A stretch of DNA of 64,000 bases from Lachnospiraceae bacterium. Its GTDB lineage: Bacteria; Bacillota; Clostridia; Lachnospirales; Lachnospiraceae. The notes under the pieces were generated by a model. It did not search any database and was not told the origin of the DNA. It saw only the letters and a list, made by a program, of their open reading frames with translations. Location of the stretch: NCBI GenBank assembly GCA_015057005.1, contig SVFF01000002.1:1-64000 (forward strand), read 5' to 3'. This document shows positions 36,451 to 46,160 of the stretch, piece after piece (within the stretch, counting starts at the first letter, position 1; each line of letters opens with the position of its first letter). The translations under genes and the position numbers were made by a program.

Positions 36451-37797
36451 ATGAACAAAAAGAAATTTATCGCTTGTATTTATTTATATCGCCAGCATGC
36501 GGTAAGAGGACTGAAAGATACTACGATCGTTGACACTGATCCGGTGCGTTTGGCTAAATATTACTGTGAAAACAATGCAGATGAACTGATCGTCTTCGAT
36601 ATGTCAGAGGAGGCCGCTGCAAATTATTGTGGGGAGCATCCGGAAGGAGATGTGAATCCTGAGGTGGAGCATGACAAAGCCCACGAGGAAGCTCTGGATA
36701 TGATCAAGGATATTTGTGCAGCGTCTGAGGTTGATGTGATCGGTGCCGGCAATATCCGTCGCATGGAAGATGTGAAAAAGCTTCTTTATGCAGGCTGCCG
36801 CAAGGCGATCCTGGATTATGAGAAGGAGAGCAATATCGCCATTACCGAGGAAGTGTCCCTGAAATTCGGTAAGGAAAAGATTTTGATTTCCTACAATGAA
36901 GCTTCTGTTGTTGAAACAAATAAAGAACTGATTGAAAAGTATGTTTCCGCTATGGTTCTTTTAAATCCCCATCAGATTAGAGAGACCTTTGCTGTGACCG
37001 GGATGCCATTCTATGTGCAGATCAATCAGGTGGCATTAAACAAACTGATTGAGATATTTTCGTATGAGAATGTATGGGGCATCACCGGCAATACCATCAA
37101 TGACAATGTGAAAGAGATTCCTGCTTTGAAGGATCTGTGCATGGAAAATGATATTCCGGTAGTTTCCTTCGAGCCTGCCTTTAAATGGTCTGATTTTAAG
37201 TTAAACAGTGATGGTATGCTCCCTGTAGTTGTTCAGGATTACCGCACCTCGGAAGTGCTGATGGTGGCTTACATGAATGAGGAAGCCTATTATCAGACTT
37301 TGCGCCTGGGCAAGATGACCTATTACAGCAGAAGCAGGCAGGAACTTTGGCTGAAGGGTGCCACCAGCGGACATTTCCAGTATTTAAAGAGTTTGTCTGC
37401 AGATTGTGATATGGATACGCTGCTGGCAAAGGTTTCTCAGGTGGGTGCTGCCTGTCACACAGGTGCAAGAAGCTGCTTTTTCAACAAGGTGACAAGCAAA
37501 GAATACGAGGAGACGGGCAATCCTCTGCAGGTATTCCAGGATGTGTATGATGTGATCCTGGACCGCAAGGTACATCCCAAAGAGGGCTCCTACACCAACT
37601 ATCTCTTTGATAAAGGCATCGACAAGATCTTAAAGAAATTGGGTGAGGAGGCGACGGAGATTGTCATTGCAGCCAAGAATCCCAATGCCAATGAGATCAA
37701 ATACGAGATCAGTGATTTCCTGTATCATATGATGGTGCTGATGGCTGAGAAAGAGATTGGCTGGGAGGAGATTACGACAGAGTTGGCCAACCGCTAA
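36451..37797 (+). CDS. HisF/HisA-like domain fused to HisI and HisE
   Basis: A 448-residue three-part protein. Residues 1-230 are a HisA/HisF-like TIM barrel (FIACIYLYRQHAVRGLKD; DELIVFD; GAGNIRRMEDVKKLL). The barrel has Tyr11 and Asn149 where HisF has its catalytic Asp11 and Asp130, so it is probably not a cyclase. Residues 235-345 are HisI, phosphoribosyl-AMP cyclohydrolase, with metal ligands in DCDMD and GAACHTGARSCFF. Residues 350-448 are HisE, phosphoribosyl-ATP pyrophosphatase (LGEEATEIVIAAKN). HisIE catalyses steps two and three. True hisF, hisA, hisH and hisC are not in this window. The stop overlaps the convergent neighbour by 4 bases. Confidence 0.9.
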   Translation: MNKKKFIACIYLYRQHAVRGLKDTTIVDTDPVRLAKYYCENNADELIVFDMSEEAAANYCGEHPEGDVNPEVEHDKAHEEALDMIKDICAASEVDVIGAGNIRRMEDVKKLLYAGCRKAILDYEKESNIAITEEVSLKFGKEKILISYNEASVVETNKELIEKYVSAMVLLNPHQIRETFAVTGMPFYVQINQVALNKLIEIFSYENVWGITGNTINDNVKEIPALKDLCMENDIPVVSFEPAFKWSDFKLNSDGMLPVVVQDYRTSEVLMVAYMNEEAYYQTLRLGKMTYYSRSRQELWLKGATSGHFQYLKSLSADCDMDTLLAKVSQVGAACHTGARSCFFNKVTSKEYEETGNPLQVFQDVYDVILDRKVHPKEGSYTNYLFDKGIDKILKKLGEEATEIVIAAKNPNANEIKYEISDFLYHMMVLMAEKEIGWEEITTELANR

Positions 37798-38195
37798 TAT
37801 TGTTCCGTACTGATGAGAGAGCTGCTCCAGGCCATGATAAGATCCTCGTAATCCTGTTCCAGAGCAAGGAAGACCTGCTCCATATGGATGCCGGCAGGGG
37901 AAATATGTGACTGGTGAAACAAAATGACTAAAGCAGTCAATAAAACTGCTGTTGCAAATCTGATTTTAAGGGTTCCGGATGTTTGGGACCCTTTTTTCTG
38001 TATATTATAAGGATCATAATAAGCATTATCCGCAGTATGCGGCACATCTAAGTTTGCGATGGGGCGGATCGGTCTGTCATAAAGTATACTTTCCCTGTGC
38101 ATCAGATCATTTTGATTTTGGCGGTATTGGGAGCGTACCTGTCGGATCAACTCCAGTTTTTGATCCACAGTAGTTTCTTGGTGAGCGTTTTGCAT
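37794..38195 (-). CDS. Single-helix membrane protein of unknown function
   Basis: A 133-residue protein with a hydrophilic N-terminal half, one membrane helix (about residues 81-96) and an acidic C-terminal tail. AAAGGA lies seven bases before the ATG on the minus strand, supporting it as real. It is convergent with the his operon and shares a CTAA at the stops. No family recognised. Confidence 0.6.
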   Translation of the reverse strand: MQNAHQETTVDQKLELIRQVRSQYRQNQNDLMHRESILYDRPIRPIANLDVPHTADNAYYDPYNIQKKGSQTSGTLKIRFATAVLLTALVILFHQSHISPAGIHMEQVFLALEQDYEDLIMAWSSSLISTEQY

Positions 38196-38273
38196 AAAAA
38201 ATCCTTTCTGAGTTGTTACCTCATATAATATTAAATAATCATAAAATTTAGAACACAGAATCCTTCCTTTTCG

Positions 38274-38302
38274 TTGAAAAAGATGGTCGAATGTGTTAAA
38301 CT
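38274..38302 (+). promoter_or_regulatory. Promoter of the MoxR operon
   Basis: TTGAAA at 38274-38279 and TAAACT at 38297-38302, 17-bp spacer, with TGT directly before the -10 (extended -10). It lies 41 bases upstream of the MoxR start. Confidence 0.7.
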
Positions 38303-38342
38303 TTTCCTGTTAAACTATTGAACGAAAACGGAGGTTTACATA

Positions 38343-39296
38343 ATGGAACATAAAGGACAAAGTATTGCTGCAAAGATTCGTGATAATATTGCAAAAGTAA
38401 TTATCGGCAAGCAGGATACAGTAAAGCTTTTGATGACAGCACTGATCGCAGATGGTCATGTTCTTTTGGAAGATGTGCCCGGTACCGGCAAGACCAAGCT
38501 TGCAAAGACTTTGGCTAAGTCCATCGGAGCAGAATTTTCCAGAATCCAGTTTACACCGGATCTGCTTCCCGGAGATATTACCGGTATCAATGTATATGAT
38601 GGCAGGAAGCAAGAATTTGTTCTGAAAAAAGGTCCCGTTTTTACCAATATTTTATTGGCGGACGAGATCAACCGTGCAACTCCCAGAACACAGGCAGGAC
38701 TTTTAGAGTGTATGGAAGAGCGCCAGGTGACCATCGATGGTGTTAGTTATGTGCCCGGTAAGCCTTTCTTTGTAATTGCTACCCAGAACCCGGTAGAATC
38801 TGCCGGTGTATTTCCTTTGCCTGAGGCACAGATGGACCGTTTTATGATGAAGCTTTCCATGGGTATGCCCAGTAAGGAAGAAGAACTTGAGATTTTAGAC
38901 CGATACATGTCCAAGGAGCCGCTGGCAGACCTGGAAAGCGTTATGTCCTTAGAGGAACTCCTGGCTGCAAGAACGGAAGCAAATGAGGTGTATGTGCATC
39001 CCTGCATTCGCCAATATATGGTAGATATCATTGATGCTACCAGGAAAGCAGAAGGTATCGTTCTGGGTGTAAGCCCTCGAGGAAGCCTTGCTTTCCTGCG
39101 CTGCGCAAAAGCATATGCATATCTTCAGGGACGGAGTTACGTGAATCCTGACGATGTAAAAGCAGTGGCAGTGCCTGTGCTGGGCCACCGTCTGATCATG
39201 GGTTATGGTATGGACAACACAGGAAGCGGAGCCAACGCACTTATGGAGAAAATCATTAACAACACAACAGTACCTACAGAGGATTTCAGCGCATGA
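38343..39296 (+). CDS. MoxR family AAA+ ATPase
   Basis: A 317-residue MoxR ATPase. Walker A VPGTGKT (45-51), Walker B LLADEINRA, sensor ATQNPVES, and the C-terminal lid with SPRGSLAFLRCAKA. MoxR proteins act as chaperones for metal insertion or complex assembly and are typically encoded with DUF58 proteins. The next start overlaps the stop (ATGA). Confidence 0.95.
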   Translation: MEHKGQSIAAKIRDNIAKVIIGKQDTVKLLMTALIADGHVLLEDVPGTGKTKLAKTLAKSIGAEFSRIQFTPDLLPGDITGINVYDGRKQEFVLKKGPVFTNILLADEINRATPRTQAGLLECMEERQVTIDGVSYVPGKPFFVIATQNPVESAGVFPLPEAQMDRFMMKLSMGMPSKEEELEILDRYMSKEPLADLESVMSLEELLAARTEANEVYVHPCIRQYMVDIIDATRKAEGIVLGVSPRGSLAFLRCAKAYAYLQGRSYVNPDDVKAVAVPVLGHRLIMGYGMDNTGSGANALMEKIINNTTVPTEDFSA

Positions 39297-40426
39297 TGCA
39301 GATAATCGGAATCGGACTGATAGCCTTTGTGCTTTTGGTCCTGCAGAAAGCGATTTACGAGAAACTTTGGAACAGGGATCTGACTGCTGCCATTTCTTTT
39401 GGTGTGCCCAGCATTTATGAGGGCCAGTCAGGCACCCTGAAAGAAGTAATCGAAAATAGAAAACGTTTGCCGCTGCCCATGTTGAAGGTAAAATTTCAAA
39501 CAGACCGTCACTTAATGTTTGAGGATTCCAAGGGGTCACGTACCACTGACCAGTATTACCGCAATGATGTTTTCCAGGTAAACGGCGGGGAAAAGATTGT
39601 CAGAACATTGCGTTTTACCGCAGGCAGAAGAGGCTATTATACAATTAAAACCATGGACATCGTATCCACTGATTTGTTTATGACCAGTCTGTATGCCGCT
39701 GAAAGACAAATTTCGGCGTCGTTGTATGTCTATCCCAAGATTTTTGACAGCAGTGAATTTAAACGTATGCTGCAGCAGTTAAACGGTGAAGTGCTTACCA
39801 AGCGCCATGTATTGGAGGATCCTTTTGAGCACAGAGGCATCCGGGAATACCAGCCTACAGATGAACTGAAAACCATTAACTGGAAGGCTACGGCCAGAAC
39901 CGGTGAATTAAAAGTTAATCAGAAGGATTACACAGCCCTTCATTCTGTCAGGATTTTCCTGAATTTGGAAGATAAGGGTATTTTGAAAAAAGAAGCAGCC
40001 GTAGAATTTGCTTTTCAGATTGCCGCAGGTCTCTGTGCATACTTTTTACAGCAGGGCATCAGAGTATCCTGTTATGGTAACGGCGTAGATATCGTCAATG
40101 GACAGCCCGTATCCGTGGAAGCCAGCTCGTCCAGAAGTCAGCTTGAAAATGTATTGCGTGCTTTGGCCAGAGTGGATACTGCCAAAGATACAGTGGACTT
40201 CGATACTTACTTTGGCAAGAGGGTGCTTGAAGAGGCGAAGGGTACTATCAACTGTTTTATTTCTCCCAATGCGCCTGCTGATTTTGTTGAATTGTTGGAA
40301 GAGTGTCGGAAGAGAGGCATGGATTTTGTCTGGTTCTATCCCGTGATGGATAATACCACAGAGCCTGTTATTCCTGATACCTTGCAGAAATATATTAAGA
40401 TTGTTCATTGGAAAGGAACCACATGA
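39293..40426 (+). CDS. DUF58 domain protein
   Basis: A 377-residue protein with an N-terminal hydrophobic anchor (about residues 4-18) and a C-terminal DUF58 domain, with the family signature REYQPTDELKTINWKATART. DUF58 is related to von Willebrand A domains and pairs with MoxR. Its ATG overlaps the MoxR stop and its stop overlaps the next ATG, so all three are coupled. Confidence 0.93.
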   Translation: MMQIIGIGLIAFVLLVLQKAIYEKLWNRDLTAAISFGVPSIYEGQSGTLKEVIENRKRLPLPMLKVKFQTDRHLMFEDSKGSRTTDQYYRNDVFQVNGGEKIVRTLRFTAGRRGYYTIKTMDIVSTDLFMTSLYAAERQISASLYVYPKIFDSSEFKRMLQQLNGEVLTKRHVLEDPFEHRGIREYQPTDELKTINWKATARTGELKVNQKDYTALHSVRIFLNLEDKGILKKEAAVEFAFQIAAGLCAYFLQQGIRVSCYGNGVDIVNGQPVSVEASSSRSQLENVLRALARVDTAKDTVDFDTYFGKRVLEEAKGTINCFISPNAPADFVELLEECRKRGMDFVWFYPVMDNTTEPVIPDTLQKYIKIVHWKGTT

Positions 40427-41718
40427 GTCAGTCAAAAATTCGTATTTTTAAAGAATTTCTGGTAACACAGTATAATTTTTTGTTTTTCTATCCCTTTGTT
40501 ATGACGATTACCGTTCTTACCCAGGCACTTTGGCCGCCGGAACGCCCCAGATTGTGGGTTTGGATGCTGGGGGGGCTTGTGTGTTTTGGCCTTTACTTGG
40601 TAAGAAGCAAAGTGGATAATTTTGTATTAGTAATCTCGTTGCATATCGTTGCCCTGATATTACAAGTGGGACTGGCGCTGAATTTGACGAAGCATCAGAA
40701 TCCCATGAACTTGGTTGTATATTTGGTTTTCTGTATAGGATTCATTGGTTATTCGCTCAAACTGCGGTTTCAGACGGACAATTACGAAGATCATTCTATA
40801 AGCCTTATGGTTGTAGTAGGTGCTTCTGCAGTGCTGATCTGGATCCAGCGTTATGTAAGTGATTATGAGTGGACAAATTATTATCTTTACCTTGTTATTA
40901 TTCAGATTGCCATATTTTTTGTGGTGTCATATATCAATGAATATTTAAATTTTTTGGCGGTAAATGTTAACAGTACAGGTGTTATGCCGGAAAAAGAAAT
41001 TTTTCGTTCGGGTATAGGATTGGCTTGTGTTTATACATTAGGCGGTATGTTGATATTGCTTGCAACTTCTCGTTTATCCTGGCTTAGGACGATTATGGAG
41101 TTTGTGAGACGGGTTATAGTGTTCATTGTAAGTTTCTTTGACAGTCTATCTCCAAAGAGTGGACCCTTGCAGGAAGTTGAGCAGTACGAGTTTGGTGGTG
41201 AAGAAGAGGCAGGAGGATTGGCCATGGGAGGGTCCTCTTGGATTTGGGAAATATTGACGGTTATTATCCTGATCGTTATAGCGGCAATCGCTTTATATGT
41301 GTTGTATAAATTATTACGTCACCTTATTCAGATGTTCAATGATATTGCGAATAATAAGAGAAAAGAAGCTGGTATAAATGACCTGAACGAAATCATCGAT
41401 GTCCGGGAAAAACTGGATATCAGTAAGGGTAAACAACACAGACGTAAACCGGGTGAGTTGTTTGGCTTCCTCAGCGCTCAGGATCGTATCCGGCGTATTT
41501 ACAAAAAGAAGGTATCCCAATACAAGCCCAACCGCCTGACCGGTTCGGAGAAACAGCGGAAAGATGATTTTACCGAAGAACGCCTGAAATATTATACGGC
41601 AAGAGAGATGGAAGACCGCATGGAACTCTCCTTTGCGGAAATCTACGAAAAGGCCCGTTATTCCGGCGAAGAATGTACCTCCCGGGATGTAAAGACTATG
41701 GAGGCTGCATTTAAGTAA
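40423..41718 (+). CDS. Polytopic membrane protein with DUF4129-like tail
   Basis: A 431-residue membrane protein with about eight helices and a cytosolic C-terminal region (about 310-431) resembling DUF4129 (LTGSEKQRKDDFTEERLKYY). In most MoxR-DUF58 operons the third gene encodes a transglutaminase-like protein with this membrane and tail layout; here no Cys-His-Asp transglutaminase domain is present. The ATG at 40423 overlaps the DUF58 stop; the longer frame from 40408 begins with TTG. Confidence 0.75.
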   Translation: MSQSKIRIFKEFLVTQYNFLFFYPFVMTITVLTQALWPPERPRLWVWMLGGLVCFGLYLVRSKVDNFVLVISLHIVALILQVGLALNLTKHQNPMNLVVYLVFCIGFIGYSLKLRFQTDNYEDHSISLMVVVGASAVLIWIQRYVSDYEWTNYYLYLVIIQIAIFFVVSYINEYLNFLAVNVNSTGVMPEKEIFRSGIGLACVYTLGGMLILLATSRLSWLRTIMEFVRRVIVFIVSFFDSLSPKSGPLQEVEQYEFGGEEEAGGLAMGGSSWIWEILTVIILIVIAAIALYVLYKLLRHLIQMFNDIANNKRKEAGINDLNEIIDVREKLDISKGKQHRRKPGELFGFLSAQDRIRRIYKKKVSQYKPNRLTGSEKQRKDDFTEERLKYYTAREMEDRMELSFAEIYEKARYSGEECTSRDVKTMEAAFK

Positions 41719-41783
41719 GCGAAGAACGTCAACTGAAAAAAATTATATATATGAAAAAATGATATATGAAAGAGGTTTGTCTG

Positions 41784-43661
41784 ATGAATACAAAGCTGGC
41801 ATTGTCAGATGATATTTTAATGAAAATTGAAAAGCCTGCCCGTTACATTGGCCATGAGGTCAATGCGGTGGTGAAGGATAAGGACAAAGTGGATGTGCGC
41901 TTTGCCATGTGCTTCCCGGATGTTTACGAGATTGGCATGTCCCATCTGGGTATCCAGATTTTGTATGATATGTTCAATTCTATGGAGGATGTATGGTGCG
42001 AGCGCGTCTATTCTCCCTGGGTGGATCTGGACGCTATTATGAGACAGGAGAATATTCCTCTCTTTGCGCTGGAGTCTCAGGACCCTGTCAAGGATTTTGA
42101 TTTCCTGGGTATCACCATTCAGTATGAGATGTGTTATACCAATATTCTGCAGGTGCTGGATCTGGCGCAGATTCCTTTGCTTGCGGCAGAGCGAGGCGAG
42201 GATTGTCCCATCGTGATCGGTGGCGGTCCCTGCAGCTACAACCCTGAACCTATTGCAGATTTCTTTGATATTTTCTACATTGGTGAGGGGGAGACTAGGT
42301 ATCGCGATCTGATCGATCTCTACAAAGATTGTAAGAAAAAAGGAATGACCCGCAGAGAGTTCCTGCGTTTGGCCGCCAGAATGCCCGGAATGTATGTGCC
42401 TTCTTTCTATCATGTGGAATACAAGGAGGACGGTACGATTGCGTCTTTCCTTCCTACAGAAAGAGGTATCCCCGTATCAGTTACCAAAGAAATTGAGATG
42501 GATGTAACCAACACTTACTATCCCATGAAGCCGGTGGTTCCTTATATCAAGGTAACCCAGGACAGAGCTGTGTTGGAGATTCAGCGAGGCTGCATAAGAG
42601 GCTGCAGATTCTGCCAGGCCGGTCAGCTTTACCGACCGGTAAGAGAGCGCGATGTGGAGACGCTGAAAAAGTATGCTGTGGAAATGTTAAAAAATACAGG
42701 TCACGAGGAGATTTCCCTGAGCTCTCTGAGCACCAGTGACTATACACAGCTTCCGGAACTGATTGATTTTCTTATTGAAGAGTGCGGCAAAAAGAATATC
42801 AATATATCCCTGCCCTCCTTGAGAATTGACGCGTTCTCTCTGGATGTGATGAGCAAGGTCCAGGATGTGAAGAAATCCAGTCTGACATTTGCACCGGAAG
42901 CAGGAAGTCAGAGACTTAGAAATGTTATCAATAAGGGATTGACTGAAGAAGTCATTCTGAATGGTGCAGCCTTGGCATTTGAAGGTGGCTGGACCAGAGT
43001 GAAATTGTACTTTATGTTGGGCTTGCCCACTGAGACCGAGGAAGATATCAGAGGTATCGCGGAGCTTTCCAACAAGATTGCGGCTACATTTTTTGATACT
43101 GTACCCAAGGAGAAGCGTGTAAACGGCAAAGTCCAGATTGTAGCCAGCACCTCCTTCTTTGTGCCCAAGCCTTTTACACCTTTCCAGTGGGCTGCACAGT
43201 GTACGCAGGAAGAATTCCTGGATAAGGCCTATCTGACCAGAAAGGCAATTTCTGAGCAGCTGAACCAGAAGAGTATTAAATACAATTGGCATGAAGCCGA
43301 TACCAGCGTTTTAGAGGGTGTATTGGCCAGAGGTGACAGAAAGCTTTCTCAGGTTATTCTCAATGTGTACAAAAAAGGCGGCATTTACGATGCCTGGAGT
43401 GAGTATTTTGATAATGAGAAATGGATGCAGGCCTTTGAAGAATGTGGTCTGTCCATAGATTTTTATACGCACAGAGAGCGCTCTTTGGATGAAATCCTGC
43501 CTTGGGACTTCATCGATTGCGGTGTGACCAAGGAATTTCTAAAGAGAGAGTGGCTGAAAGCTCAGAAAGAAGAAATCTCCGAAAACTGTAAACAGAAATG
43601 TCAGGGCTGCGGCGCTGCAAGATTTGGCGGCGGCATCTGCTTTGAGGAGAGAGGAAATTAA
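41784..43661 (+). CDS. TIGR03960 family B12-binding-domain/radical SAM protein
   Basis: A 625-residue protein with an N-terminal B12-binding-like domain (IVIGGGPCSYNPEPI) and a radical SAM core with Cys270-x3-Cys274-x2-Cys277. The C-terminus is Cys-rich (CKQKCQGCGA). This family is paired with the DUF2344 protein of the next gene and with RNase G in many Clostridia; a role in RNA modification is suspected but unproven. The start is ATG 41784, behind GAAAGAGG; the ATG at 41766 has no ribosome site. The next start lies one base after the stop. Confidence 0.93.
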   Translation: MNTKLALSDDILMKIEKPARYIGHEVNAVVKDKDKVDVRFAMCFPDVYEIGMSHLGIQILYDMFNSMEDVWCERVYSPWVDLDAIMRQENIPLFALESQDPVKDFDFLGITIQYEMCYTNILQVLDLAQIPLLAAERGEDCPIVIGGGPCSYNPEPIADFFDIFYIGEGETRYRDLIDLYKDCKKKGMTRREFLRLAARMPGMYVPSFYHVEYKEDGTIASFLPTERGIPVSVTKEIEMDVTNTYYPMKPVVPYIKVTQDRAVLEIQRGCIRGCRFCQAGQLYRPVRERDVETLKKYAVEMLKNTGHEEISLSSLSTSDYTQLPELIDFLIEECGKKNINISLPSLRIDAFSLDVMSKVQDVKKSSLTFAPEAGSQRLRNVINKGLTEEVILNGAALAFEGGWTRVKLYFMLGLPTETEEDIRGIAELSNKIAATFFDTVPKEKRVNGKVQIVASTSFFVPKPFTPFQWAAQCTQEEFLDKAYLTRKAISEQLNQKSIKYNWHEADTSVLEGVLARGDRKLSQVILNVYKKGGIYDAWSEYFDNEKWMQAFEECGLSIDFYTHRERSLDEILPWDFIDCGVTKEFLKREWLKAQKEEISENCKQKCQGCGAARFGGGICFEERGN

Positions 43662-43662
43662 C

Positions 43663-44355
43663 ATGAGATTACGGATCAAATTCAGAAAATACGGCCCGGT
43701 TCGTTTTATCGGTCACCTGGATGTAATGCGCTTTTTCCAGAAGGCCATCCGCAGAGCCGGAATTGATGTGGCTTATTCCGGAGGCTTCAGCCCCCATCAG
43801 ATCATGTCTTTTGCTGCGCCCTTGAGCGTTGGCCTGGAAAGCAACGGGGAATATATGGATGTGGAGGTGAACTCCATTGTTTCCTGCCAAGATGTGATGG
43901 AAAAGTTGAATGCAGCCAGTGCTCCCGGTATAGAGGTTACTTCTGTAATTCAGCTGTCCGATAAGGCCGGAAACGCCATGGCTAGTGTGGCGGCTGCTTC
44001 TTATACGGTGCGTTTCCGTGAGGGCAGAGAGCCCAAAGTAAATATAGAAACTGCCCTTGCTGCATTGCTGGCAAAAGAGCAGATTTTGTACACCAAGGAG
44101 ACCAAAAAAGGAACCAGAGAAGTGGACTTAAAGCCCGGTATCTATGAGCTGACCTGGAAAGACGGCGCTTTTTCCATGCTTGTGGACGCTTCCAGTGCCG
44201 GCAATATCAAGCCCGTGCAGATTATTGAGTCCATGCTGGCTGACTTTGGTGAGGCCTTGCAGGAAAATGCCCTGCTGGTAACAAGAGAGGACACCTTTGC
44301 CAATATTGGTTCTGCGGATGATCCCAAGCTGGTGCCCTTGAATCAGGTACCTTAA
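43663..44355 (+). CDS. DUF2344/TIGR03936 family protein
   Basis: A 230-residue soluble protein starting LRIKFRKYGPVRFIGHLDVMR-like, the signature of the DUF2344 family, which is also found fused to the radical SAM protein in some genomes. It is one base downstream of that gene and certainly co-expressed. GGAAAT lies before the ATG; the open frame from 43624 is inside the preceding gene. Confidence 0.93.
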   Translation: MRLRIKFRKYGPVRFIGHLDVMRFFQKAIRRAGIDVAYSGGFSPHQIMSFAAPLSVGLESNGEYMDVEVNSIVSCQDVMEKLNAASAPGIEVTSVIQLSDKAGNAMASVAAASYTVRFREGREPKVNIETALAALLAKEQILYTKETKKGTREVDLKPGIYELTWKDGAFSMLVDASSAGNIKPVQIIESMLADFGEALQENALLVTREDTFANIGSADDPKLVPLNQVP

Positions 44356-44443
44356 GTTTGGTTTCCAAAACCATGTAGTCCAAAAGCATGCAGTTTAATA
44401 GCATGCACCAATCCTTAGAAATATACAGCATAGGAGAATCACA

Positions 44444-45559
44444 TTGAGTCGGATTATTGCAGGCGCTGATCATTCTTATCTGGATAAATATCGCGAAATG
44501 CAGAATACCCGGACCGGTAAACTTTTGTTTACAAAGGTGCGGGGCTGCTTTTGTGGACTTTTATGTACAGACAACAGAATTCGTGCAGTACAGGTGCTTT
44601 CAAAAAAGAACAGTAAAGTTGGCGCAGTTTATGTTGGCAAGGTGAAAAATATAGTAAAAAACATCGACGCCTGCTTTGTTGAAATTGAGGATAAAGAACT
44701 CTGCTTTTTACCTTTAAGAGAGGCTACGGATGCCCATTTTATGAACCGCCCTGCAGACGGCCGCATCCTGGAGGGGGACGAGATTCTGGTGCAGGTATCA
44801 AGAGATGCCCAGAAGACCAAACAGGCGTCCGTGACTACGAAAGTAAACCTGACAACAGAAGAACTGGAAAAGGCTTCTCATCGGGTGTGTTTTTCCTGTG
44901 TGAAGGAAGCTCCGCCTGCTTTTCTATCAGTATTGGAAGACATGGTAAAACCTGAGGAATATGATGAGATCGTGACAGACGATCCGATATTTTATGAAGT
45001 GCTGAAAAACTACTTGACAGAACGTATCAGATCGATGGCCAATGTTGTGCAGACTGGTGAACGGCCCGGAGTGGAAATGCAGCAAGGTGATTTGCAAGAA
45101 AAAAAACTGCGCTTCTATGATGATAAAACATTCTCTCTCTCCAAGCTCTACGCCTTAGAGGCAAAACTGGAGACTGCCCTGGATAAGCGTGTGTGGTTGA
45201 ATAACGGCGGTTATTTGGTGATTGAACCTACAGAAGCCATGACCGTGATCGACGTGAATTCGGGCAAATTTGACGCTAAAAAGAGTACACAGGAGACTAT
45301 ATTCAAGATCAACTGTGAGGCTGCGGCGGAAATTGCTTTGCAGCTTCGCTTGCGTAATCTTTCAGGCATTATTCTGGTGGATTTCATCAATATGAAAGAA
45401 AAAGAGGACCAAAAAGCTCTGTTGGAGTACTTGAAATCCCTGGTGGGAAATGATATTCTAAAGACCGTGGTAGTGGACATGACGCCCCTTGGGCTTGTGG
45501 AGATTACCCGCAAGAAGAAATTGAAAACCCTGAGAGAACAGTTTGCTGCCGAAAAATAA
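44444..45559 (+). CDS. Ribonuclease E/G family protein
   Basis: A 371-residue RNase G-type endoribonuclease. It has an S1-like region (VYVGKVKNIVKNIDACFVEI), the catalytic DVNSGK (metal ligand Asp) and the second acid in LVDFINM. It ends at LVEITRKKKLKTLREQF. It lacks the CPxC zinc-link that follows this point in the classic proteins, so tetramer formation may differ. The start is TTG 44444, set by AGGAG. In related bacteria this gene follows the two radical SAM-linked genes as here but leads into rplU-rpmA, which is not present. Confidence 0.9.
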   Translation: MSRIIAGADHSYLDKYREMQNTRTGKLLFTKVRGCFCGLLCTDNRIRAVQVLSKKNSKVGAVYVGKVKNIVKNIDACFVEIEDKELCFLPLREATDAHFMNRPADGRILEGDEILVQVSRDAQKTKQASVTTKVNLTTEELEKASHRVCFSCVKEAPPAFLSVLEDMVKPEEYDEIVTDDPIFYEVLKNYLTERIRSMANVVQTGERPGVEMQQGDLQEKKLRFYDDKTFSLSKLYALEAKLETALDKRVWLNNGGYLVIEPTEAMTVIDVNSGKFDAKKSTQETIFKINCEAAAEIALQLRLRNLSGIILVDFINMKEKEDQKALLEYLKSLVGNDILKTVVVDMTPLGLVEITRKKKLKTLREQFAAEK

Positions 45560-45581
45560 CGTCAATAGAGGTAACCAGAAA

Positions 45582-46160
45582 TTGAAATTCGTAAAATTTG
45601 AAAAAGTCAAGGATGGAAAATATCTCAAGAACTACGAGATCACATACCTCAATAAAGCAGGCAAAGAAAAGCGCTATGAGATTGTCAGCAGAAGGGAACT
45701 TGCCGATATTGAGGATGTGGGTTCAGCTCCCAGCGGGGTGTCCATTATTGCTACCAGAGCGGGCAAACTTCTCTTGCTTCACGAATTTCGCATGGGTATT
45801 AACCACAGTATTTACAATCTCTGCGCCGGTATGCTAGAGCCTGATGAAACGATCGAAGACTGCATAGCAAGAGAACTCCACGAGGAGACCGGCCTGAAAG
45901 TACGAAATATCAAGAAAATACTGCCGCCTTCCTTTGCGGCAGTGGCCATTGCCGATATCACCACATACATTGCTTTTGTGGAAGTGGAAGGAGAGCTGAC
46001 CGACTATTCTTCTGAGAATGAAATGATCGAGCCCGGATTCTACACCAGAGAAGAAGTGGAAGTTATGCTGGAGAAAGAGGCTTTCAGCTCCAGAGCCCAG
46101 CTTGCAGCCTATTTCTATACACAGGGATTTATAGACAACAATCAACGACAAAATGAGTAA
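45582..46160 (+). CDS. NUDIX hydrolase (ADP-ribose pyrophosphatase-like)
   Basis: A 192-residue NUDIX enzyme with a complete box at 83-105 (Gly83, Glu89, Arg97-Glu98, Glu101-Glu102, Gly104). The N-terminal half and length fit ADP-ribose or nucleotide-sugar pyrophosphatases. The start is TTG 45582, about ten bases after AGAGG; an earlier TTG at 45543 would overlap RNase G. A strong terminator overlaps the stop. Confidence 0.88.
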   Translation: MKFVKFEKVKDGKYLKNYEITYLNKAGKEKRYEIVSRRELADIEDVGSAPSGVSIIATRAGKLLLLHEFRMGINHSIYNLCAGMLEPDETIEDCIARELHEETGLKVRNIKKILPPSFAAVAIADITTYIAFVEVEGELTDYSSENEMIEPGFYTREEVEVMLEKEAFSSRAQLAAYFYTQGFIDNNQRQNE

